Source of the DNA: Candidatus Acidiferrum typicum
GTDB taxonomy: Bacteria > Acidobacteriota > Terriglobia > Acidiferrales > UBA7541
Assembly: GCA_002478115.1 (NCBI GenBank)
Contig: DLMH01000049.1
Location: 13,200 to 77,199, forward strand
DNA: 64,000 bases
Reading direction: 5' to 3'
This document shows, one piece after another, positions 43,481 through 52,441 of this stretch. Made by a program: the position numbers and the translations under genes. The notes under the pieces are model-generated. The model ran no database searches and had not been told where the DNA came from. It saw only the letters and a program-made list of their open reading frames with translations. Every line of letters begins with the position of its first letter. The first letter of the stretch is position 1.

Positions 43481-44625
43481 GAGTAGGGCAGGGGAGACGA
43501 GTCCCAAAAAGAATGAGGTGTGCGTCTTGCGCTGGATTAGCGTCGGAGGCGCGGCAGAAATTAGCCCAGCCCGTGAGGGCTGGGAAAGATTGCGGAGGAA
43601 ATCTGGAGCGCCGTAGGTGCGGCACGCGTTCTGCCAGCTCACAAACGAGGCTCCACCCGTCCTCGTACTAGTTTCGAAACTAGTACCCACTAAATAATAG
43701 TATACAAACGGTAAATACTGTGCTAAGCTCCATTTGTTATGCTGAGGGGACGCTGCTCTTGTGCCATTTCGGGCCGTCCCACTTCCTCACCCGCCTCTCA
43801 ATCTCTGCTAAGTCCTTTGTTTCCCCTACATCCAAGAAATCCGCCCGTAACCCCTTTGTTTCCCCTACTTACGCAAAAACAGGGGGGTGGGGGGTATCCT
43901 TTGCTTCCTTTACTTCCCTTGCTTTCCTTACGTCCTTCGGCTGTGAACTGTAAACCCGTTTTTCTATGGCCTTCGTTTACTACAACATCAATTGACATTG
44001 TCGGCGCGCCGACATTCCCATTTCGGACTCGTTCCATGCGCCACCCCATAGAAGAAGATCGCCCTGACGCTGTGGCGCACAACCTTGAACTGCTTTTCTC
44101 TTTATTCCGCTTCTTCGGCCTTTTCTTAAACACAAAACTGACAACTGATAACTTAAAACTGCCTAACCCCAATCATTCCCGTACTTACGAGCCATTCTCC
44201 TGTAAGTCTAATCATTCCCGTACATACGCAAAAACAGGGGGGTGGGGGGCATGTTGACTAATCATTCAAGTGAAAATGTCGGCGCGCCGACATTCCCGTT
44301 TTTGCGCGCAAGAAGAAGGAGGTTGCAAACGCAGAAGTTCAGCGGGGAAAGAGAGATCCCTCGCCCGGCTCGGCATGACGAAATCGAGAAAGTCAACCGG
44401 CGGGCATGCGAGGGAAATTGTAAGTATTCAGTTATCAGTTATAAGTTTGGGAGAAGAGAATCCCGCACGCCCAGGAAGGGCCGAGGCGGTTCAGGTCTCG
44501 GCGCGCGAAAAAGATAGGTCACGCTTGCTGAGGCTGCCAGAGTGATGACATTCTGAATACGGAGTGTAGGAACTCATTCGGGAGGATTGTGCCGGCCAGG
44601 ACGTTCGAGTCCGCACGCCATTGCC
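43481..44625. other. Gene-free, repeat-rich stretch
   Basis: No convincing gene in 1.1 kb. It contains a 25-bp perfect repeat (starts TACGCAAAAACAGGGGGGTG) at 43870-43894 and 44225-44249; a palindrome-centred repeat (TGTCGGCGCGCCGACATTCC) at 43998 and 44277; several AATCATTCCCGTAC units between 44170 and 44225; and family E and B units at 44340-44460. Open frames here are low-complexity Ser/Pro/Arg-rich and I reject them. Confidence 0.7.
44419..44460 (+). repeat. Intergenic repeat, family E
   Basis: TAAGTATTCAGTTATCAG then TTATAAGTTTGGGAGAAGAG: second copy of the unit at 42931-42966, with an extra internal duplication of the TCAGTTAT word. Confidence 0.65.
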
Positions 44626-45165
44626 ATGGAGATAATGCCCCGGAACCCATATTTTTCGGTGGTGAAGAAACAATTGAATTCCTATGACGGCTCAAGCAAC
44701 GAGTACTACATCGTTGAGTTTCCACGCCCCGCCGTAGGCGTGCTCGTCACGCGAGGTACAGACGTGCTGCTGATACGACAATACCGGCCCATTGTGGATG
44801 AATATGTGTGGGCGATTACCTCTGGCGGCGTAAGCCTGGAAGAGACGCCAGCGGAAGCAGCAGGGAGAGAATTGGAGGAAGAAACGGGCTTTCGAGCGAC
44901 GTCGCTGGTCCCGTGGATGAATTGCTATGCCTCGTATGGTTGCAGCAACCAACGCTTTGAGATCTTCTGGACGAGCGATGTGGTCGAGACCGAGCGGGGA
45001 TTCGATCCTGCCGAGGTAATAAATATTCGGTGGTTCAATCGAACGGAGTTGCGGGACTTGGTTCTCTGTAATGGGGTCGTGGACAATCTATCGCTCTCAC
45101 CTTTGTTGCTGTTTCTTTTAAAGCTGAGCGAGAGTGGGGGAAAAGTTATTAGTAATCAGTTGTAA
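44626..45165 (+). CDS. Nudix hydrolase (ADP-ribose pyrophosphatase-like)
   Basis: About 179 residues from ATG 44626. The Nudix box G-x5-E-x7-R-E-U-x-E-E-x-G-U is complete (GGVSLEETPAEAAGRELEEETGF), with the metal-binding Glu residues. The preceding VLLIRQYRPIVDEYVWAITSGG and the position of the box suggest the ADP-ribose/NDP-sugar pyrophosphatase branch. The start is uncertain (TTG 44587 has GGAGGA but too close; ATG 44635 is also possible). The C-terminal residues KVISNQL are read from a family E repeat that supplies the stop codon. Confidence 0.88.
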   Translation: MEIMPRNPYFSVVKKQLNSYDGSSNEYYIVEFPRPAVGVLVTRGTDVLLIRQYRPIVDEYVWAITSGGVSLEETPAEAAGRELEEETGFRATSLVPWMNCYASYGCSNQRFEIFWTSDVVETERGFDPAEVINIRWFNRTELRDLVLCNGVVDNLSLSPLLLFLLKLSESGGKVISNQL

Positions 45166-45182
45166 GTTTTCGGAGAAGAGAA
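45145..45182 (+). repeat. Intergenic repeat, family E, overlapping a gene end
   Basis: GTTATTAGTAATCAGTTGTA and AGTTTTCGGAGAAGAGAA; the TAA at 45163 ends the Nudix gene. Confidence 0.6.
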
Positions 45183-45205
45183 ACCCAAGAGCTACCCACC
45201 ACACG

Positions 45206-45291
45206 TCCAGAGAGATCCCTCGACTGCGCGACCCAACGCGCCAAACGACGGCGCGAAAGAGAAAATCGGGTCGCTCCGCTCGGGATGACGG
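45206..45291 (+). repeat. Intergenic repeat, family B
   Basis: Starts CCAGAGAGATCCCTCGACTG and ends GGTCGCTCCGCTCGGGATGA: inverse-complement relatives of the TCATCCCGAGC...GGGATCTCT scheme, one at each side. Confidence 0.5.
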
Positions 45292-45328
45292 AGGGGAGAA
45301 GAGAAAGGCCAGAGCCACCCCTGAAAAA

Positions 45329-45358
45329 GCCTCAGGCCTGAAGGCCTGAGCTACAGGG
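45329..45358 (+). repeat. Palindromic intergenic repeat, family C
   Basis: CTCAGGCCTGAAGGCCTGAG followed by CTACAGGG; here the loop is TGAA/CTTCA-like on the other strand. Confidence 0.6.
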
Positions 45359-45378
45359 CAGACGCGAAAGAATGACCG

Positions 45379-45402
45379 CGGGCCGATCAGAAGATCGGCC
45401 CG
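45379..45402 (+). repeat. Palindromic intergenic repeat, family C
   Basis: CGGGCCGATC-AGAA-GATCGGCCCG, a 10-bp stem. A related unit is at 48153-48180. Confidence 0.65.
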
Positions 45403-45445
45403 CCGTGGTCGGCACAGTGCGTCAAGGCTGCGGAGGATGCGGCAG

Positions 45446-48046
45446 CTATTTTGGTTGGGCGGCGGCGCTTGGTTGGGCGAAGGCGTCGGCCAGGGAGATT
45501 AGTTTGAGTTGGGTGCGCAATTGATCGAGGGGGGCAGCGCTCGTGATGGTGATTTCGACGGGCTGGCCTGGGATCAGGTCGAAATAATTGTCGGAGGGCG
45601 TGGCGTCGAGAGCGCCGAAGGAGATGTAGACGCTGCGGGCGAGCGCGGGGGAAGAGAGCCGCAAGCGGTAGGCGTCGCCAGATTTGGCGAGATCCACGGA
45701 GATTTGCGGCTGGGGCAAAGTGACGAGTTTAGCGGGGACGAAGTAGAGGACATTGCTGGAGACGGATTTGCCGTCAACGAGGAGATCGGCGACGGCGAAA
45801 ATGTTGGCCGCGTCGGCGCCATTGGCATTCACAAATTCCGCAAGTGGCCGCTGAATATAGATTTTGCTGGAGAGTTCGGGAACCTGGATCTCCTGCGTGG
45901 AATCCGAGAGCGATTTTCCCGCAAGAGTGAAGAGGCGCAGGCGCAAACGCGCGGCGGTGGGCGCGGTCTTATCGGAGATCACATAGACGTTGAAATTGCC
46001 GTCCTCGACATGGGGAGAGACGAGCAGCGGACTATAGAAGCGGCGCGCGTAATACTGCAGGGCCTTCCAGCGGCCGAAATAGTCAATGCTGGACCAGGAA
46101 GCTACCGGCCAACAATCGTTGAGCTGCCAAAAGATCGAGCCCATGGAGCGAGGGCGAAGGCGCCGCAGATGCTCCGCGCCGACCTTGATGCCTTCGGCCT
46201 GAAGAACCTGGCTGGCGTAGAGGAACGAAGGGAAATCGCGCGGCTCGGAATAATACTTGAGCATGTAATCATGAATGATCGAATTGCCTTCGGTGTTTTT
46301 CTGATGGGCGAGCATCACGGGAGTGAAGATGCTGGCGCGATCCTCGGGCTGAGTGAAGGCTTCCACGGTGCGCATTTCGGGGAAGGACTGAAAGCCATAC
46401 TCGGTCATGAAGCGCGGGAAGTGCTGTTCGTATTCGGAGAAGGGAACGCGCCCGTGCCAGACGCTCCAATCGTGGAAATCGCCGGATTGGAAGCTGGGTG
46501 AAGTTTCCTCGTAATCGGCGCTGGGAGAACTGGGCCAGTAGGGCGTTTCGGGAGCGAGGCGATTGACGGTGCGGGCGAGAATGCCGCTGAAGACGGTGAG
46601 ATAGTCCTGCCACATCTGATAGCGAACGGCGGGGGGCAACTGTTCGCGGCCACCCCAATGCATGGCCTCTTCGGTTTCGTTGTTGCCGGACCAGATGATG
46701 ATGCTGGGATGTTCGCGCAGGCGGCGGACCTGGAATTCGGCTTCGCTTTCGACATTTTGCTTGAAGGCGTAGGTGCCGGGCTGCCAATCGTTGCCGAACA
46801 TGAAATCCTGCCAGATCATGATGCCGAGCTCGTCGCAGAGGTCGTAGAACTCCTGGGTTTCGTAATAGCCGCCGCCCCAATGGCGGATCATGTTCATGTT
46901 GGCGTCGCGGGCGGATTGCAGGATGCGGCGATACTGTTCGGAGGTGACGCGCGTGGGGAAGCTGTCGAAGGGGATGACATCAGCACCCTTGCCGAAGACG
47001 GGGATGCCGTTGATGATGAACTCGAAGGAACGGCCCCACTGATCGAGATCGCGGCGAAGAACGACGGAGCGGAGGCCGGTGCGCGCGGAAGCCTGATCTT
47101 CGGCGCGATTGCCGATGTGGAGCTGGGCGTTGAACTGATAGAGAGTCTGCGCGCCGTAGCCGGCAGGGAACCAGAGCTGCGGGGAAGCAATCTCCACCGG
47201 AAGGTCGAAGTGATTGAGGCCGGGGTGGAGTTCGACAGAGCGTGAGAGTTCCACTTTTTTGCCGGCGTGGGTGTAGTCGAGGGTGACTTTGGCGGTAGCG
47301 TCTTCGGCGGCGGTGACTTCGACTTGAGCGGAGAGGTGGGCGACTTTAGCGGTGACGTCGAGCTGCGCAATGTGGAGGTTGGAGATGCGCGCGGCGTCCC
47401 AGGCTTCCAGGCGAGCGGGGCGCCAGATGCCGCTGGTGACGAAGCGAGGTCCCCAATCCCAACCATATTCATAGGCGGCCTTGCGGAGGTAGGTTTTCTC
47501 GGCGGTGTGGGTCTGCTCTCGCCATTTATCCGTGGCGGCAATTTTGGCGGCAGCCTTGATGGGAGAAGGAAAAACAATGCGAAGCTGGTTGGCGCCCGGC
47601 TGCAAGAGCGGCTTCACGGGAACGCGCCACTCGCGGAACATATTGTCGGCGGTGAGGATGAGATTGTCGTTCAAATAGACTTCGGCATAGGCGTCGAGGC
47701 CCTCGAAAACGAGATCAATATTCTTGCGGGCGAGCAAATCGGGCGGAGCCTGGAGCGTGGTGCGATATTCCCAATCGGCATCCTCGATCCATTGGAGCTT
47801 GGCTTCGTTGTCGCGATAGTAGGGATCGGGAATCAGCTTGTTGTGGAGCAGATCCAGGTGGACGCTGCCGGGAACCTGCGCGGGACGCCAAACAGAATTT
47901 TCGGTCGGAGCTGCGGCGGGGAGTTGACGGAATTCCCAACCGGAATTGAGAGGAACGATCTGCTTTTGGAGAGAAGTTTGTGCGAGAGTGAGAACGGGAA
48001 AGAACAGAGCGAACAAGGAGACAAAACGGAAGCAATTAAGGCGCAT
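45446..48046 (-). CDS. Beta-mannosidase, GH2, exported
   Basis: 866 residues with a signal peptide (FVSLFALFFPVLTLAQ). The GH2 order is clear: a sugar-binding jelly roll (WEFRQLPA.. VPGSVHLDLLHNKLIPDPYYRDNE), an Ig-like domain, the TIM barrel with WSGNNETEEAMHWGG (acid/base Glu at about 455-460) and FMTEYGFQSFPEM (nucleophile Glu at about 548), and C-terminal beta domains. LPDPYYRDNE and the DADWEYRT stretch are typical of mannosidases, as opposed to galactosidases. It releases beta-mannose from mannan or glycans. ATG 48046 is the start. Single gene. Confidence 0.93.
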   Translation of the reverse strand: MRLNCFRFVSLFALFFPVLTLAQTSLQKQIVPLNSGWEFRQLPAAAPTENSVWRPAQVPGSVHLDLLHNKLIPDPYYRDNEAKLQWIEDADWEYRTTLQAPPDLLARKNIDLVFEGLDAYAEVYLNDNLILTADNMFREWRVPVKPLLQPGANQLRIVFPSPIKAAAKIAATDKWREQTHTAEKTYLRKAAYEYGWDWGPRFVTSGIWRPARLEAWDAARISNLHIAQLDVTAKVAHLSAQVEVTAAEDATAKVTLDYTHAGKKVELSRSVELHPGLNHFDLPVEIASPQLWFPAGYGAQTLYQFNAQLHIGNRAEDQASARTGLRSVVLRRDLDQWGRSFEFIINGIPVFGKGADVIPFDSFPTRVTSEQYRRILQSARDANMNMIRHWGGGYYETQEFYDLCDELGIMIWQDFMFGNDWQPGTYAFKQNVESEAEFQVRRLREHPSIIIWSGNNETEEAMHWGGREQLPPAVRYQMWQDYLTVFSGILARTVNRLAPETPYWPSSPSADYEETSPSFQSGDFHDWSVWHGRVPFSEYEQHFPRFMTEYGFQSFPEMRTVEAFTQPEDRASIFTPVMLAHQKNTEGNSIIHDYMLKYYSEPRDFPSFLYASQVLQAEGIKVGAEHLRRLRPRSMGSIFWQLNDCWPVASWSSIDYFGRWKALQYYARRFYSPLLVSPHVEDGNFNVYVISDKTAPTAARLRLRLFTLAGKSLSDSTQEIQVPELSSKIYIQRPLAEFVNANGADAANIFAVADLLVDGKSVSSNVLYFVPAKLVTLPQPQISVDLAKSGDAYRLRLSSPALARSVYISFGALDATPSDNYFDLIPGQPVEITITSAAPLDQLRTQLKLISLADAFAQPSAAAQPK

Positions 48047-48152
48047 GTTGAACTCCGATCGATGGTGAATGAAGCATGGTGAAAATCCGGAGGAAAAATC
48101 CGGGGAGAAGCCGCTTAGCTCCTGCCAGAAAGCTGTAGGGTCTGCGCCACAG

Positions 48153-48180
48153 TGGCCGATCTAAAGATCGGCCACTACAG
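48153..48180 (+). repeat. Palindromic intergenic repeat, family C
   Basis: AGTGGCCGATC-TAAA-GATCGGCCACT, an 11-bp stem, in the gap 48047-48392 upstream of the mannosidase gene, which holds no gene otherwise. Confidence 0.7.
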
Positions 48181-48392
48181 GTGAAGGCCGAAGAGCGAAG
48201 CACTAGTGTACTGCAAATTGCGAGACATATCAGCGCGGGTGAAAAAAAGAAATCGTGGCGAATGATGGCGGCGAATAGAACCTTGCGTGAGGCGGGGTGG
48301 ATTTTTGCAGGTGCGCGAAGGGGAAGCTGGATAGAATCCGGGAAGAACGAGGAGTGGAGAGAACTATGCGATCGGATGAAAGAGGAGGCCGC

Positions 48393-49349
48393 ATGCGGGC
48401 TGCGATCTTGGTGTTTGGCGTTGTGGTGATGATGGGTGCGGGTGTGATGGCGCAGACGCAGAAGAGTGCGCCGCCGGCGAGTACGGCGGAGAAGGTGATC
48501 ATCGACACGGATATTGGGGATGACATTGACGATGCTTTTGCCATCGCGCTAGCTGTGCGGAGCCCTGAGTTGGAGATTCTGGGGGTGACGACAACGTTCG
48601 GAGATACCGAGGCGCGCGCCAGGATTGCCGATCGCCTGCTGGGAGAAGCCGGGCGGGCGGACATACCGGTGCTGGCCGGCGCAGCGACAAAGACCAGCAA
48701 TGTGATGTCGCAGCAACGCTACGGGCAGAGCGGGCAATTCGCAAAGGCTTCCCACGCGAGCGCCGTGGATTTCATTCTCGAGGAGATTCGGAAATATCCC
48801 GGGCAGATTACGCTGGTGGGGATCGGGCCGCTGATGAATGTAGGGGCGGTGATTGACAAGGATGCAGCCACGTTCCGGAAGCTGAAGCGCGTGGTGATTA
48901 TGGGCGGGTCAATCGAATGCGGCTATGGGGAGCTGTGGTTTTGCCCGGAGCGCGGACCAGACGCGGAGTGGAACATCGTCAACGACATTAATTCGGCGAA
49001 GAAGTTGTTTCAGTCGGGAGTGCCGCTGTACGTGATGCCGTTGGATTCCACGCAACTGAAGTTCGATGAGACGAAGCGGGCGTATTTGTTCCGGCAGGGT
49101 ACGCGGCTGACGGACGCGCTGACGCTGCTGTATCACGAGTGGGGGCAAGAAACGCCCACACTGTTCGATCCGGTGACCATCGCGTTTATCGTGAACCCGA
49201 AAATTTGTCCCGTGGAGCCGATGCACATCAGGGTGGACGACAAGGGATTTACCAGGAGAGAAGCCGGGGAGCCAAATGCGCAGGTGTGCCTGAAGTCGGA
49301 TGAAGAAGCATTTTTTCGATTGGTGATCGGGCGAATTGCGGCGCAGTGA
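48393..49349 (+). CDS. Exported inosine-uridine-type nucleoside hydrolase
   Basis: 318 residues from ATG 48393 with GAGGAGG directly upstream. A signal peptide (AAILVFGVVVMMGAGVMAQ) precedes the catalytic domain. The family Asp cluster is clear: VIIDTDIGDDIDDAFAIALA. TLVGIGPLMNVGAVI, VVIMGGS and AEWNIVNDINSAKKLF are the further landmarks; the last replaces the usual AEWN.. D pattern with the Asn/Asp pair intact. It hydrolyses nucleosides to base and ribose, here probably in the periplasm, for scavenging. Convergent with the gene at 49476; a strong hairpin lies between. Confidence 0.9.
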   Translation: MRAAILVFGVVVMMGAGVMAQTQKSAPPASTAEKVIIDTDIGDDIDDAFAIALAVRSPELEILGVTTTFGDTEARARIADRLLGEAGRADIPVLAGAATKTSNVMSQQRYGQSGQFAKASHASAVDFILEEIRKYPGQITLVGIGPLMNVGAVIDKDAATFRKLKRVVIMGGSIECGYGELWFCPERGPDAEWNIVNDINSAKKLFQSGVPLYVMPLDSTQLKFDETKRAYLFRQGTRLTDALTLLYHEWGQETPTLFDPVTIAFIVNPKICPVEPMHIRVDDKGFTRREAGEPNAQVCLKSDEEAFFRLVIGRIAAQ

Positions 49350-49387
49350 AGTGAGGAACGGCACGAGCAAATGGCCCCAGAGAAGAG

Positions 49388-49416
49388 CGAAGCCCGGGTG
49401 AGATGCCCGGGCTTCG
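49388..49416. terminator. Strong hairpin between convergent genes
   Basis: CGAAGCCCGGG and CCCGGGCTTCG, an 11-bp perfect stem with a 7-base loop (TGAGATG). No long T-run, but position between two convergent gene ends suggests a bidirectional terminator. Confidence 0.55.
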
Positions 49417-49475
49417 TCTGGGTCAGGGTCCGAAGGGCGGCACCAGGGATAACACGCCGACTCCGGTGGCGGGAG

Positions 49476-49979
49476 TCACTGCTGAGGAGTACGTGGGGAT
49501 ACAACGGAGAGTGGTACAGGATAGGTCGTTGAGGGCGTGCTGGTGAGTTCGAGTTCCAGGCGTTGGCTGGCGCTCGAAGCGACCGTTTTCGGTTTTTGGT
49601 CTTGAGAGGCGGCGCCAGAATCCAAGCGGATCAGAACCCGTTCATGAGCGGCCTGGATTTCGGAGAGGTACATCTGCCCGCCAACTCCCTGAAAGACGGC
49701 GCGGCCCCCATGGCTGGCGGAAGCGAGGGGGATGCTGGTGGCGCAAGAAGCGTGGTAGATCTCGCCATCGGTGCTGCAGACCACGACGACGTTTCGATCG
49801 GACTCCCAGCCCATCTGGGGCTCCAGGCGGTATTGGCCCGGGGGTAGAACCTGGCGTCCCACAGTGAAGGCGAACGGAACCTTGAGTGTAAGCTGAGGAC
49901 GCGAACTGACTGGAACAGTCATGGAAGGCGAAGGGAAGACATTTGGAAAGATCAGGACGTTTTCGATGGCGTTTTTCAT
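49476..49979 (-). CDS. Conserved hypothetical protein
   Basis: 167 residues from ATG 49979. A core with LTLKVPFAFTVGRQVLPPGQYRLEPQ and YLSEIQAAHERVLIRLDSG fits the pattern P-F-x-F-x-V-G-x-x-x-L-P-x-G-x-Y that I recall from many short acidobacterial proteins of unknown function. No signal peptide is evident from this start; an upstream ATG (50141) adds an unrelated-looking polar 54 residues. It diverges from the winged-helix regulator gene at 50268. Confidence 0.6.
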   Translation of the reverse strand: MKNAIENVLIFPNVFPSPSMTVPVSSRPQLTLKVPFAFTVGRQVLPPGQYRLEPQMGWESDRNVVVVCSTDGEIYHASCATSIPLASASHGGRAVFQGVGGQMYLSEIQAAHERVLIRLDSGAASQDQKPKTVASSASQRLELELTSTPSTTYPVPLSVVSPRTPQQ

Positions 49980-50267
49980 GGGCCCTCTTGCGAAAAGCGA
50001 AGCGATTCTGTCGCCTTGCTTAATCTGGGTGCTACGGCTGCTCTTGACAGCATGCACTTTGCCCGAAGCAGGCAAAACGGACAATGCACGGAAGGTGAAG
50101 TTCGGGTGAACTGGAGGTGAACCGTGGCTGTGGTCTAACATACTGGACTGGAACGAGTTAGGCGCCCAAAAGGGGGCGGACTCGCAAAGGTCGAATGGTT
50201 AACATAAAGGAAATTGGTACGCGAGGGACGGTGAGTTTGCTATAGTCGCGAAACCCAGGAGCAAGCG

Positions 50268-50957
50268 ATGAGTTTGGCAGAGAACGTGAAACCCGTGTAT
50301 CGATTTGGGCCCTATGTGGCCGATGTTCGCGCGGGGGAGTTGTACAAACGCGGGAAGAAGAACAAGGTGCAGCAACAGCCGATGCAGGTGTTGGCGGCGC
50401 TGCTCGAGAAGGCAGGAGACGTGGTGACGCGCGAGGAATTGCGCGCGGGGATCTGGCCTGCGGACACGTTCGTGGATTTCGAGCACAGTTTGAATACGGC
50501 GATCAAGAAGCTGCGGAAGGCGCTGGGCGACAATGCGAACCGGCCGAAGTACATCGAGACGTTGCCGCGCCGGGGGTATCGGTTTTTGGGGGAAGTGGAA
50601 GCGGCCGAGGAAGCGCCCCGGGCGGTGGCGAAGAGCGGGAGTTCCCTGGCGGGAAAAACGTTCGTGTTGGCGGCGGAAGAGGGCGGGGAGTGCGTGGTCG
50701 CGCCCGTGGATGAAAAATGCTTTGAGGAATGGCGGCGGCTGAGGGAACTTGGGGATGACGTGGGCGTTTCGATCCTGATCACGGAGAAGAAGCTGCTTCT
50801 GCTGGAGGCGGGGAGCGCGGTGCGACTGCTGTCGGTCAGGGGTGGAGCGGGTTGGTGCGAGGTGAGGATCCTGGAAGGGGAGCATTACGGGAAGACGGCA
50901 CTGGTGGCGAGGAAGATGCTGCGTGAAGAGAAGAAGCGGACAGGGAAAGGGAAGTGA
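50268..50957 (+). CDS. CadC-like winged-helix DNA-binding protein
   Basis: 229 residues. Residues 8-112 form an OmpR/CadC-type winged helix (YRFGPYVADVRAGELYKRGK, PMQVLAALLEKAGDVVTREELRAGIWPADTFVDFEHSLNTAIKKLRKALGD, KYIETLPRRGYRFLGEV). There is no receiver domain and no membrane helix. The C-terminal 100 residues are an unassigned alpha/beta domain (FVLAAEEGGECVVAPVDEKCF, ILITEKKLLLLEAGSAVRLLSV). Start ATG 50268 follows GGAG. Such winged-helix proteins are numerous in acidobacteria. The target may be its own divergent promoter region (49980-50267). Confidence 0.85.
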   Translation: MSLAENVKPVYRFGPYVADVRAGELYKRGKKNKVQQQPMQVLAALLEKAGDVVTREELRAGIWPADTFVDFEHSLNTAIKKLRKALGDNANRPKYIETLPRRGYRFLGEVEAAEEAPRAVAKSGSSLAGKTFVLAAEEGGECVVAPVDEKCFEEWRRLRELGDDVGVSILITEKKLLLLEAGSAVRLLSVRGGAGWCEVRILEGEHYGKTALVARKMLREEKKRTGKGK

Positions 50958-51003
50958 GGTGGCGAGCGCCCAAGCGGGTTGCGGAGTGACAACAGAGAGA
51001 ACT

Positions 51004-51069
51004 TTCTTCAGGGGCTAAAGCCCAACTGTTTGGTGCCTTTGCGCCGGGGCTGAAGCCCCGGCCTCCTAG
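51004..51069 (+). repeat. Palindromic intergenic repeat, family C, long form
   Basis: Second copy of the 36533-36599 unit; middle segment differs, hairpins conserved (CAGGGGCTAAAGCCC; CGCCGGGGCTGAAGCCCCGG). Confidence 0.75.
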
Positions 51070-51110
51070 AGAAAATGCGCATTTTCAGCAGGATGTGTAT
51101 TTGCATGTGT

Positions 51111-51142
51111 AAAGGCGCCCGCCTCAGAAGACGGCCGCTACA
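51111..51142 (-). repeat. Intergenic repeat, family A, inverted
   Basis: AAAGGCGCCCGCCTCAGAAG then ACGGCCGCTACA: reverse complement of the 1108-1139 unit with one change. Confidence 0.7.
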
Positions 51143-51184
51143 AAGGACTGCCCTTTGCAAGGATTTAGTCGTGGGGAATTAGGG

Positions 51185-52441
51185 TTAGTTGTTGGCGGAA
51201 GAGGCGGAGGCTGCGCCGGCGCCGGCGGAAGCGGCGAGTTTGAGGACGAGGACCTGTCCATTGGAATGGAAGGAGCCGCCGGTGGCGGTCTTGGCTTCCT
51301 GCATGGGATTTTTGGGGAGGAAGTGGGTGAGTTCGGAAACGAGGCCGGTGGAAGAAAGTGTTTTCTCGACGTAGTCGCGTTCGAGGTCGATATCGGGATC
51401 GATTTTGTGGGTGAAGCCGTTATTGCGCTGATCCCTCTCGAAGCCGATATCGTGGGTGGCGGCGCCGACCCAGAGCATCTGACCGTGGAGGGTGAAAGGC
51501 GCTTTCCAGATGCGCAGGTGATTGCGAGAGGCCACGACGGAGATGGGTTCGGCGTGGGCCCAGCCATAGTCCTGCGGGCGGCCAAAAAGATAAAGCTGGC
51601 TCATGGGCATGGTGAGATAGGACTCTTTTGAAATACTGGCGATGGCGCCGAGGAGAATGGTGGACTTGACGTCGGCATCCACATGGACCCAGCCGGCAGT
51701 GGTGAAGACTTTCTTCATGGCGTCTTCGTTGCCGATGATCAGGAAGTTGACCATATCCCCGGGATTGCCTTGCTTGTCGCCGATGCGACGGGGGATTTTG
51801 GCGAAGAGATCGTTATCAATGCCGGGGACGGATTGGACCAGGCGAGCGACTTCGCGGGGGGCTGACGCGTCCGCGGCATAGACTTCGACTTTCACGTTGT
51901 AGAAGCTGGTGCCGGTGTCGCTGTTGGCCTGATTGATCCCCAGAGACAATTTGCCGGAGATGGGGGAGACGACATCCTTGCGCGCGCCGATGAGGAAGGG
52001 TTGCGCGACATCGGCATCACCGACTCTGCCGATGAGGGCGCCGCGGCCTGCGTCATTAAATGGAAGGATGCGAATGAGGTCTTTGAAGCCGCGGGCGAGG
52101 CCATCGGGGCCATTATCGGCCTTGGCGTCGGAATAGCGCAGGTTGCCATCGGCCGTGAAGATGACGCGCTGGCCGGCCTCAAGAGTGATGCCGGTGTCGG
52201 TCCAGATATTGGCGCCATCGAGAATGAATTCCTTGGAGAGAAGCTGCTTGGTGGCGGGGGTGGCGGAAGCACCGGTCTTGGCCGCGGGCTCCGTGGCGGG
52301 CTGGGGAGCCTGCTGAGGTGTGGTCGCTGTTGGGGCCGCATCACCGCCGACGAGTTGCGCGGAAAAGAGAGGCGGCAAAACAAGGGTTAGAGCGAGAAAC
52401 ACAAAGGAAAACAGGGAAGGGAATCTTGCATGCGTGGCCAA
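51185..52441 (-). CDS. Exported protein: PA-IL lectin-like domain plus LssY C-terminal domain
   Basis: 418 residues, TTG start at 52441 with AGGAG seven bases upstream. A signal peptide (PSLFSFVFLALTLVLPPLFSAQ) and an Ala/Pro/Thr-rich linker are followed by a beta-sandwich (about 70-190) with WTDTGITLEAGQRVIFTADG, LIGRVGDADVAQPFLIGA and SGKLSLGINQANSDTGTSFYNVKVEVY, resembling PA-IL/LecA-type galactose lectins. Then the LssY_C domain: TTAGWVHVDADVK, SQLYLFGRPQDYGWAHA, NHLRIWKAPFTLHGQMLWVGAATHDIGFE, THKIDPDIDLERDYV. The function of LssY_C is not well established. No membrane part besides the signal. Confidence 0.8.
   Translation of the reverse strand: MATHARFPSLFSFVFLALTLVLPPLFSAQLVGGDAAPTATTPQQAPQPATEPAAKTGASATPATKQLLSKEFILDGANIWTDTGITLEAGQRVIFTADGNLRYSDAKADNGPDGLARGFKDLIRILPFNDAGRGALIGRVGDADVAQPFLIGARKDVVSPISGKLSLGINQANSDTGTSFYNVKVEVYAADASAPREVARLVQSVPGIDNDLFAKIPRRIGDKQGNPGDMVNFLIIGNEDAMKKVFTTAGWVHVDADVKSTILLGAIASISKESYLTMPMSQLYLFGRPQDYGWAHAEPISVVASRNHLRIWKAPFTLHGQMLWVGAATHDIGFERDQRNNGFTHKIDPDIDLERDYVEKTLSSTGLVSELTHFLPKNPMQEAKTATGGSFHSNGQVLVLKLAASAGAGAASASSANN

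Noticed and set aside
43739..44257. Open frame of 172 codons
   Set aside because: Low-complexity Ser/Pro/Thr composition across a repeat-rich stretch and no ribosome binding site.
45509..48082. Several long plus-strand frames over the mannosidase gene
   Set aside because: Antisense shadows in a G+C-rich gene; Gly/Glu/Ala-rich composition without motifs.
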